A stretch of 12,839 nucleotides of DNA from Thiobacillus sp. UBA6918. Lineage in GTDB: Bacteria; Pseudomonadota; Gammaproteobacteria; Burkholderiales; Thiobacillaceae. The notes beneath the pieces were generated by a model. That model saw only the letters and a list, made by a program, of their open reading frames with translations, had not been told where the DNA came from and ran no database searches. A program made the position numbers and the translations under genes. The stretch covers positions 1-12,839 of the forward strand of contig DKAU01000103.1 in the NCBI GenBank assembly GCA_002450925.1, written 5' to 3'. Below are positions 1-5,295 of this stretch, piece by piece. How positions within the stretch are numbered: the first letter of the stretch is position 1; the number at the start of each line of letters is the position of its first letter.

Positions 1-678
1 ATGAAGGGCGGCTTCCCCGGTGAAGACCTGCCCGGCGTGTATGAAGCGCTGCCCTTCCTGATTTCCAACGTAAAGAACTGCCTGGGCCAGCTTGGCAAGG
101 ACGAAACCTTCCACGACATGAAGGGCCAGAACGTGGTGGTGCTGGGCGGCGGCGACACCGCCATGGACTGCAACCGCACCTCCATCCGCCAAGGCGCGGC
201 CACGGTAACCTGCGCGTACCGCCGCGACGAAGCCAACATGCCTGGCTCCAAACGAGAAGTCGCCAACGCCAAGGAAGAGGGCGTGAAATTCCTGTGGAAC
301 CGCCAGCCCGTGGAAATCGTCGGCAACGGCAAGGTCGAAGGCGTAAAGCTTGTTACCACCGCGCTCGGCCCGGCTGATGCACGCGGCCGCCGCACACCTG
401 TAGTCGTGCCCGGCTCGGAAGAAATCGTGCCTGCCGACCGTGTGCTCATCGCCTTTGGCTTCCGCCCCAGCCCGGCACCGTGGTTTGCCGATCTCGACGT
501 GACAACGGATCAAGTCGGCCGCGTCAACGCCAAGGCCGGCAAGTTCACCGGCCAGACTGCGAATGAAAAGATTTTCGCCGGCGGCGACATGGTGCGCGGC
601 TCCGACCTCGTCGTTACCGCAGTGTGGGAAGGGCGTGAAGCTGCGAAGGGAATACTGGGCTACCTCGGTCTGGATTGA
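1..678 (+). CDS. gltD: Glutamate synthase (NADPH) small subunit, C-terminal part
   Basis: The reading frame is open from the window edge to a TGA stop and gives 225 residues. The family is usually about 470-490 residues, so roughly the first half, with the N-terminal iron-sulfur region and FAD-binding part, lies outside. Visible are the second nucleotide-binding motif GGGDTAMDC (residues 49-57 here), expected to bind NADPH, and the C-terminal FAD-contact segment FAGGDMVRGSDLVVTAVWEG (192-211). GltD passes electrons from NADPH through FAD to the large subunit GltB, which makes glutamate from glutamine and 2-oxoglutarate in the cytoplasm. The ATG at base 1 is an internal methionine, not the start; gltB would be expected upstream. 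A strong terminator follows 24 bp after the stop. Related oxidoreductases (for example PreT-like) share this fold, but the C-terminal segment fits GltD best. Confidence 0.93.
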   Translation: MKGGFPGEDLPGVYEALPFLISNVKNCLGQLGKDETFHDMKGQNVVVLGGGDTAMDCNRTSIRQGAATVTCAYRRDEANMPGSKREVANAKEEGVKFLWNRQPVEIVGNGKVEGVKLVTTALGPADARGRRTPVVVPGSEEIVPADRVLIAFGFRPSPAPWFADLDVTTDQVGRVNAKAGKFTGQTANEKIFAGGDMVRGSDLVVTAVWEGREAAKGILGYLGLD

Positions 679-702
679 TTCTTCGCTTCACGGAACAAAA
701 TG

Positions 703-735
703 CAAAGGGACTCGATCGAGGCCCTTTGGCTTTTT
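703..735 (+). terminator. Rho-independent terminator after gltD
   Basis: CAAAGGG (703-709) pairs with CCCTTTG (722-728). The stem continues inward through the palindrome CTCGATCGAG (711-720) after one A/G mismatch. A run of five T follows at 731-735. This closes the gltBD transcript. Confidence 0.85.
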
Positions 736-753
736 GATTGCTCGCCATATAAC
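726..753 (+). promoter_or_regulatory. Possible sigma-70 promoter of the antiporter gene
   Basis: TTGGCT (726-731, 4/6 to TTGACA) and TATAAC (748-753, 5/6 to TATAAT) are 16 bp apart. The -35 overlaps the end of the gltD terminator. The start codon lies 20 bp after the -10. This is inferred from sequence match only. Confidence 0.4.
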
Positions 754-772
754 CGCCTGCTAAGGTGCGGCC

Positions 773-2575
773 ATGGAATATTTTCTGCTAAGCCTTACTG
801 CCGTGGCCGTGCTGGGTATTTCTGCCCAGTGGCTGGGCTGGCGATTGCGGCTGCCTTCTATCCTTCTGCTGCTGGTGTTCGGCATCCTTGCCGGACCAGT
901 GACGGGATTCATCCAGCCGGAAGTGCTTTTCGGCAACCTGCTTTATCCCTTTGTTTCTTTGTCGGTTGCAGTCATTCTTTTCGAAGGCGGTTTGAGTCTC
1001 TCGCTAAAGGAATTAAGGACCGTGGGCGGTGTGATGACACGCCTAATCACGATTGGCGCTCTGACCACCTGGCTGTTAGGCACGCTAGCCGCCCACTGGA
1101 TGCTGGGGTTCGACTGGCCTCTCGCCACGCTTTTGGGTGCAATCCTGGTGGTCACCGGACCCACTGTCATCACACCCATGCTGCGCCACATCCGCCCAGC
1201 CGGCATCACCGGGCCAACTCTCAAATGGGAAAGCATCGTCATCGACCCGCTCGGCGCGATGCTGGCAGTGCTGGTGTTCGAAGTCATCAAGCTGGAGGCG
1301 GCAACATGGTCTGACGTTGTCTTTCCGTTGTTCAGTACCATTGTCATCGGCAGCGTTGCGGGCTTGCTGGGAGCACTACTCATGGTGCTGTTCCTTAAAA
1401 AAGACTGGGTACCGGACTTTCTTCAAAATCCGGTGACCTTGATGCTGGTGATCGCGGTTTTCACCATCTCGAATTTGCTTGAACACGAATCCGGTTTGCT
1501 CGCCGTAACCATCATGGGTTTCGCCATGGCCAACCAAAAACTGGTAAGCGTGCACCACATCATCGAGTTCAAGGAAAACCTGCGAGTGATGCTAATCGCA
1601 ACGGTTTTCATTTTGCTGGCGGCCAACCTGCGCCCTGTCGATCTGGCAAGCGTTGGCTACCTCAGCATTCCCTTTCTGCTTGCGCTTTTGTTCGTTGTAC
1701 GCCCGGTCTCTGTCTTTGCCGCCACCTTATTCTCGAAACTGACGCTACAGGAAAAGCTCTTCCTGTCGTGGATGGCACCTCGCGGTATTGTGGCTGCTGC
1801 TGTGTCTTCGGTGTTTGCCTTGCGCCTGCAGGAACGCAACTATCCTGGTGCGGAAAAGCTGGTTGCTGCGACCTTCCTGGTCATCATCGGCACCGTAGTC
1901 GTCTATGGACTGACGTCAGGTCTTCTAGCCAGACGCCTAAGACTTACTCAGGCCGAGGCCGACGGAGCCCTGTTCCTGGGCGGACGTTTCTGGGTGCGGC
2001 GAATTGCCAAGGCAGTGCAGGACGAAGGATACCCGGTGATTCTGGTGGACAACTCTCTGCACAACGTGCTGGCTGCGCGCATGGAAGGCGTGCCGGCAGT
2101 CTATTCCAGCGTGTTCTCTGAAACGGTGCTGGAGCAGGTGAGCCTTGGCGGCATTGGTCGTCTGCTGGCAATGACCGGCAATGACGACACAAATGCACTG
2201 GCTGCTCTGCATTTTGCGCCGGTATTCGGACGCAACCAGATCTTCCAGTTGGCGCCGGAAGAAAAACAGTTGCCATATGAAGCCTCGCCGCATCTGCGTG
2301 GGCGCCTACTCTTTGGCGAAAACGTTAACCACATGTTGCTTACGCAGCGCTTCCTTGATGAGTGGGCGATCAAGAAAACGAAACTCAGCGAGAACTTTGT
2401 TTTTGATGCGCTCAAGACGCACTATGCCGGGAACATCATCCCCCTTTTTCTCATCACCGCCGAAGGCAAACTGCGCATCTTCAGCCCGGATGCCAAACTC
2501 AATCCGCAACCCGGGCAAACAGTGATCAGCCTGGTCAACCCAAAAACCGAGCAACAGGCGTACCGATCGCCCTGA
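773..2575 (+). CDS. CPA1-family cation:proton antiporter with C-terminal TrkA-N-like domain
   Basis: A 600-residue inner-membrane protein. Residues 1 to about 385 are hydrophobic with roughly a dozen membrane segments and carry family signatures: VTGPTVI (127-133), WESIVIDP (152-159, with E153 and D158 as the likely ion-site acidic residues) and MAPRGIVAAAV (335-345). About 395-485 resembles a TrkA-N/RCK nucleotide-binding fold (VILVDNS at 422-428, then LLAMTGNDDTNALAAL), although the usual GxGxxG start is replaced by GGRFWVRRIAKAV. Residues 500-600 form a further soluble tail. The family exchanges Na+ or K+ for H+ across the membrane, and the soluble domain probably senses nucleotide or ligand. 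The ATG has an AAGGTG ribosome site 5 nt upstream. It stands alone between a terminator and an intergenic gap. Whether the ion is Na+ or K+ cannot be read from the sequence. Confidence 0.85.
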   Translation: MEYFLLSLTAVAVLGISAQWLGWRLRLPSILLLLVFGILAGPVTGFIQPEVLFGNLLYPFVSLSVAVILFEGGLSLSLKELRTVGGVMTRLITIGALTTWLLGTLAAHWMLGFDWPLATLLGAILVVTGPTVITPMLRHIRPAGITGPTLKWESIVIDPLGAMLAVLVFEVIKLEAATWSDVVFPLFSTIVIGSVAGLLGALLMVLFLKKDWVPDFLQNPVTLMLVIAVFTISNLLEHESGLLAVTIMGFAMANQKLVSVHHIIEFKENLRVMLIATVFILLAANLRPVDLASVGYLSIPFLLALLFVVRPVSVFAATLFSKLTLQEKLFLSWMAPRGIVAAAVSSVFALRLQERNYPGAEKLVAATFLVIIGTVVVYGLTSGLLARRLRLTQAEADGALFLGGRFWVRRIAKAVQDEGYPVILVDNSLHNVLAARMEGVPAVYSSVFSETVLEQVSLGGIGRLLAMTGNDDTNALAALHFAPVFGRNQIFQLAPEEKQLPYEASPHLRGRLLFGENVNHMLLTQRFLDEWAIKKTKLSENFVFDALKTHYAGNIIPLFLITAEGKLRIFSPDAKLNPQPGQTVISLVNPKTEQQAYRSP

Positions 2576-2585
2576 TACAAATCGG

Positions 2586-2610
2586 TTACAACTCCTTACA
2601 GTCGGTTACC
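2586..2610 (+). promoter_or_regulatory. Three TTAC direct repeats at 10-bp spacing, probable response-regulator site
   Basis: TTACA starts at 2586, TTACA at 2596 and TTACC at 2606, so each copy lies on the same face of the helix. The first and third share the longer context TCGGTTAC (2582-2589 and 2602-2609). Half-sites of this type and phase are typical of winged-helix OmpR/CpxR/RstA-type regulators. The array sits 111 bp before the start of the following exported-protein gene. The regulator itself is not in the window. Confidence 0.5.
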
Positions 2611-2634
2611 CACGCCAAACAAACCGCATACAAC
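2606..2634 (+). promoter_or_regulatory. Weak promoter overlapping the TTAC array
   Basis: TTACCC (2606-2611) and TACAAC (2629-2634) are 17 bp apart, but match the sigma-70 hexamers only 3/6 and 4/6. The poor -35 coincides with the third TTAC repeat, the arrangement expected of an activator-dependent promoter. A second -10 candidate is CATAAA at 2640-2645. This is inference. Confidence 0.3.
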
Positions 2635-2720
2635 TCACGCATAAAGTGCAATCGTGCGCTGTTGGTTCGAATCAACCCTGATTCCAGCGGCACAGAGATT
2701 AACTGAAAAGGAGTTGTGAA

Positions 2721-3143
2721 ATGAAAACCAAGACCACCATCCAGATTCTGGGCCTGACTGCCCTGTTGGGAGTTTCCGCCGCAACTTTTGCGCATGGCAA
2801 TGATGACGTTCGTTTTGGCCCCTATGGCCCGGGTTTCAATACGCATCCTGCATTCCAGGAGAGCCTGCGTTTGATGAAGGAAGTCAATGACCGCCAGGAT
2901 AAGCAACATGATCGGATTCTTGACGGCTTCTACGACAAGCGCATTACGATGCAGGAGTTTCGCCGCCTCATGGATCAGCAACACGATATTCGCAATATGG
3001 AACGCGCCTTCCTGGCTGACGGTTTCCTAAGCCGTTTTGAGTATCAAAAGCTGGATACCGCTCTCGACAACGCCAGCCGCAATATCTACAAGGAGGCGCA
3101 CGATGTACAAGGCCGCCCCGGCTATGGCGGATGGGGACGTTAA
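2721..3143 (+). CDS. Small exported helical protein with two similar helical units, function unknown
   Basis: A 140-residue protein with a clear Sec signal peptide (K-rich start, hydrophobic core, likely cleavage after ATFA at residues 21-24), so about 116 residues are released to the periplasm. After a Gly/Pro-rich segment (32-43) the rest is charged and helical. Two stretches look alike: DGFYDKRITMQEFRRL (68-83) and DGFLSRFEYQKL (100-111), sharing (I/L)(T/S)xxExxxL; the second is followed by a helix ending ASRNIYKEAHD (118-128). Similar small exported proteins occur in betaproteobacteria as unnamed hypotheticals, from memory. The start has a strong AAAAGGAG site at 2707-2714, 6 nt before ATG. 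The gene is alone, with a TTAC array upstream and a terminator downstream, suggesting regulated expression, perhaps under envelope stress. No enzymatic motif or metal site is evident. Confidence 0.8.
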   Translation: MKTKTTIQILGLTALLGVSAATFAHGNDDVRFGPYGPGFNTHPAFQESLRLMKEVNDRQDKQHDRILDGFYDKRITMQEFRRLMDQQHDIRNMERAFLADGFLSRFEYQKLDTALDNASRNIYKEAHDVQGRPGYGGWGR

Positions 3144-3155
3144 ATGATTTAGGAA

Positions 3156-3195
3156 GGGGCGCGAAGAATTTAGTCGCGCCCCCTCGGGTTGTTTT
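3156..3195 (+). terminator. Rho-independent terminator
   Basis: GGGGCGCGA (3156-3164) pairs perfectly with TCGCGCCCC (3174-3182) around a 9-nt loop. A T-rich stretch TTGTTTT follows at 3189-3195. The 6-nt gap before the T tract makes it weaker than ideal. Confidence 0.7.
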
Positions 3196-3227
3196 ACCGA
3201 AACGCTGAATCTGGATAAACTGGCTAA

Positions 3228-3239
3228 CGCCATATAACC
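3228..3239 (+). promoter_or_regulatory. Possible -10 element shared with the antiporter promoter
   Basis: The 12-mer CGCCATATAACC here is identical to bases 743-754 in front of the antiporter gene and contains the same TATAAC. No good -35 lies 15-18 bp upstream (CTGGAT at 3211-3216 is poor). It may be a promoter core for the glycine-zipper gene, whose ATG is at 3277. Confidence 0.3.
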
Positions 3240-3276
3240 CCACCGGTCACCAACTCCAAAACCAAAAGGAGGAAAC

Positions 3277-3831
3277 ATGAAAATGCAAAAATTTGGCGCA
3301 GCCCTAATTTGCGTACTCGCATCAAGCTTTGCACTGGCCGACCCGCCCAGCCACGCACCTGCACATGGATGGCGCACCAAGCATGACCCCAACTATGCAG
3401 GCTACCGTGGCAGAACCGGCTATACCTACAGGGAAGATTTCGGCATCCTTTCAGGCCGTTGCAACAGGGACACCATTGGTACAGTAATCGGCGGTGCTGC
3501 TGGCGCAGTCATCGGTGGCCAGGTAGCAGGCAAGGATGACCGTTTAGTAGGCATGGTTGTGGGCGGAGTACTGGGTGCCGTGCTTGGCCATGCTGTAGGC
3601 ACCGAGCTCGACAAGAGCGACCGCGCCTGTATGGGGCATGCGCTTGAGCTGGGCAAGGCCGGGGTACCGGTAGTCTGGAACCATGACGGCCACCATTATC
3701 AATTCACACCACGTGGCGATGCTCCCGGCGGATGTCGTAACGCAACCCTGGTGATGGACTCTCGCAACACCAGAGATTTCGTCGCCTGTCCCACCAGGGA
3801 TGGCGAATGGAAATTCGACAAACGCTACTGA
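3277..3831 (+). CDS. Exported glycine-zipper protein (17 kDa-antigen-like)
   Basis: A 184-residue protein with a type I signal peptide (likely cleavage after FALA at residues 18-21). There is no lipobox: the only cysteine in the signal, C12, is in the wrong context. The centre (about 66-108) is a glycine zipper with two hydrophobic halves, TVIGGAAGAVIGGQVAG and LVGMVVGGVLGAVLG, split by KDDR. After it come a short helix (ELDKSDRACMGHALE) and a beta-like domain (about 130-184) with NHDGHHYQFTPRG. This layout matches the glycine-zipper 2TM / Rickettsia 17 kDa surface antigen group, which associates with the outer membrane or periplasmic side of the envelope. Four cysteines (62, 118, 153, 171) remain after cleavage and could form disulfides. 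The start is fixed by a perfect AAGGAGG at 3266-3272. It is monocistronic between two hairpins. The exact role is unknown. Confidence 0.82.
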   Translation: MKMQKFGAALICVLASSFALADPPSHAPAHGWRTKHDPNYAGYRGRTGYTYREDFGILSGRCNRDTIGTVIGGAAGAVIGGQVAGKDDRLVGMVVGGVLGAVLGHAVGTELDKSDRACMGHALELGKAGVPVVWNHDGHHYQFTPRGDAPGGCRNATLVMDSRNTRDFVACPTRDGEWKFDKRY

Positions 3832-3856
3832 GCAACGCGCGTTAGTCCAAACCACG

Positions 3857-3885
3857 CAGGCCGGGTTATTCCCGGCCTGTTAAAC
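3857..3885 (+). terminator. Terminator-like hairpin before hemE
   Basis: CAGGCCGGG (3857-3865) pairs perfectly with CCCGGCCTG (3871-3879) around loop TTATT. The tail TTAAAC is only weakly T-rich, so termination may be partial. Confidence 0.6.
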
Positions 3886-3916
3886 TTGGGGTTTGGCGAA
3901 TTGAATAACCGACCCC

Positions 3917-4984
3917 ATGTCCACACTAAAAAACGATACCTTCCTGCGCGCCCTCCTGCGCGAACCCGTTGAATACACCCCCAGCTGGTTGATGCGCCAG
4001 GCAGGCCGCTACTTGCCCGAATACAACGCAACGCGAGCACGCGCTGGAAATTTCATGGCGCTTTGCCAGAATCCAGATTTCGCTACTGAAGTCACCCTGC
4101 AGCCGCTTGCGCGCTATCCACTGGATGCCGCCATTCTTTTTTCAGACATCCTGACCGTACCTGACGCCATGGGTCTGGGGCTTTATTTTGCGCAGGGTGA
4201 AGGTCCCCGTTTTGAACGCCCTTTGCGCGAAGAATGGGCCATTCGCGACCTGGCTGCGCCCGATCCTACCGACAAGCTGGGTTACGTGCTGGATGCGGTA
4301 AAAAGTATTCGAAAGGCCCTGGATGGGGCTGTGCCGCTGATCGGCTTTTCCGGCAGCCCTTTTACCCTTGCTTGCTACATGGTGGAAGGAAGCGGCTCGG
4401 ATGATTTCCGCACCGTCAAATCCATGCTTTACCAGCGCCCGGATCTGATGCACCACATCCTGGAAGTCAATGCCGTTGCGGTTACCGATTATCTCAATGC
4501 TCAAATAGAGGCAGGCGCACAAGCCGTGATGATTTTTGATACCTGGGGTGGCATGCTGAGCCACCGCGCTTACAAGGAATTCTCGCTGGCCTACATGGCA
4601 CGAGTCGTGGAAGGCCTTAAGAAACAGAACGAAGGTCGACGCGTTCCCAATGTCCTGTTCACCAAGGGTGGCGGTCTCTGGCTGGAAGACATGGCCGCAA
4701 CCGGTTGTGATGCGTTGGGGCTGGACTGGACGATTGAAATTGGCAACGCTCGAAAGCGTGTGGGCGACAAGGTCGCGCTTCAGGGCAATTTCGATCCGCT
4801 CTGTTTGATGGGCAGTGAGGACTCCATCGTGAAGGAAGTCGGCGCCATATTGGAAAGCTATGGGAATGGGTCAGGCCATGTGTTCAATCTGGGCCATGGC
4901 ATCAACCAGCACACTCCGCCGGAAAGCGTGGACTTACTACTCAATACAGTGCGTAAAACAAGCCCAAAATACCATCTTGCCTAA
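3917..4984 (+). CDS. hemE: Uroporphyrinogen decarboxylase
   Basis: A 355-residue cytoplasmic enzyme of standard family length. It removes four acetate carboxyls from uroporphyrinogen III to give coproporphyrinogen III in heme synthesis. Signatures visible: MRQAGRYLPEY (26-36), the substrate-binding arginine loop; FSDILTVPDAMG (75-86), in which D77 is the catalytic aspartate equivalent; GFSGSPFTLACYMVEG (143-158), with Y154 as the conserved tyrosine; FDTWGG (207-212); and the C-terminal NLGHGINQHTPPE (324-336) with a conserved histidine. The start matches the usual N-terminus, but there is no Shine-Dalgarno sequence. Instead TGGGG at 3887-3891 can pair with CCCCA at 3913-3917, covering the first base of ATG. 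Downstream lies a 311-bp gap before priA, so hemE is probably not tightly co-transcribed with priA. Confidence 0.97.
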   Translation: MSTLKNDTFLRALLREPVEYTPSWLMRQAGRYLPEYNATRARAGNFMALCQNPDFATEVTLQPLARYPLDAAILFSDILTVPDAMGLGLYFAQGEGPRFERPLREEWAIRDLAAPDPTDKLGYVLDAVKSIRKALDGAVPLIGFSGSPFTLACYMVEGSGSDDFRTVKSMLYQRPDLMHHILEVNAVAVTDYLNAQIEAGAQAVMIFDTWGGMLSHRAYKEFSLAYMARVVEGLKKQNEGRRVPNVLFTKGGGLWLEDMAATGCDALGLDWTIEIGNARKRVGDKVALQGNFDPLCLMGSEDSIVKEVGAILESYGNGSGHVFNLGHGINQHTPPESVDLLLNTVRKTSPKYHLA

Positions 4985-4999
4985 CACATTAGTTTTTAC

Positions 5000-5008
5000 T
5001 TATGCACA
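5000..5008 (+). promoter_or_regulatory. DnaA box (perfect TTATNCACA)
   Basis: TTATGCACA matches the consensus TTATNCACA at every position. It lies 15 bp after the hemE stop and overlaps the weak hairpin at 5004-5018. Confidence 0.55.
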
Positions 5009-5023
5009 GATTGCGTGCTTTTT
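5004..5023 (+). terminator. Weak terminator-like hairpin after hemE
   Basis: GCAC (5004-5007) and GTGC (5015-5018) form a 4-bp stem with a 7-nt loop, followed by TTTTT at 5019-5023. The stem is short, so this is a doubtful terminator, but it is the only candidate close to the hemE stop. Confidence 0.3.
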
Positions 5024-5174
5024 AAGGAAAAATTTCACCCCTAATTCGACGAGCAGTGGAAACTCATAACCATTTGATTATTATATCTTTGTGGCTTTGC
5101 ACTTTTTTTAACCGAAATGTCATCATGCCGTGTTTACGCCGTTTCAGACCGAATTGGGACAGTAATCAACAAAA

Positions 5175-5197
5175 TTATCCACAGATTCCGTGGACAA
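5175..5197. promoter_or_regulatory. Inverted pair of DnaA boxes
   Basis: TTATCCACA (5175-5183) is a perfect box. The reverse complement of 5189-5197 reads TTGTCCACG, a 7/9 match. The half-sites TTATCCAC and GTGGACAA are inverted around a 7-nt spacer, with one mismatch in the dyad. Confidence 0.6.
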
Positions 5198-5278
5198 CCT
5201 GAAAAGCTTTATTAATCATAAATATTTAGGCCGAACTTCGCGAAATGATCGCAGGTTTGCCCTCTAACTGAACCTATC

Positions 5279-5287
5279 TTATCCACC
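5279..5287 (+). promoter_or_regulatory. DnaA-like box at the priA ribosome-binding position
   Basis: TTATCCACC matches the DnaA consensus at 8 of 9 positions. It ends 8 nt before the priA ATG, where a Shine-Dalgarno sequence would be expected but is missing. Confidence 0.45.
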
Positions 5288-5295
5288 GCTCTGCC

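Larger units (their letters stand above)
4985..5295 (+). other. AT-rich hemE-priA intergenic region with DnaA-box cluster
   Basis: These 311 bp hold no plausible gene and are visibly more AT-rich than the flanking genes, notably 5065-5090 and 5200-5228. They contain DnaA-type boxes at 5000-5008, 5175-5183, 5189-5197 (inverted) and 5279-5287, plus T runs at 5019-5023 and 5103-5109. A weak priA promoter may lie at TGGACA (5191-5196) with TAATCA (5213-5218), 16 bp apart, so its -35 would sit inside the inverted pair of boxes. The region could be a DnaA-controlled promoter, a DnaA-binding locus or an origin-like element. Confidence 0.6.

Noticed and set aside
2661..2692. tRNA T-loop-like sequence GGTTCGAATC
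   Set aside because: The flanking bases do not form a 5-bp T stem, and no acceptor, D or anticodon arms are found, so it is neither a tRNA nor a clear attachment-site remnant.
5095..5109. T run after GTGGCTTTGCAC as a second hemE terminator
   Set aside because: Only three base pairs can form, so the T7 run alone does not make a credible terminator.
5164..5177. IHF-like site near the DnaA boxes
   Set aside because: AATCAA is followed by one base too many before TTA to fit the consensus.
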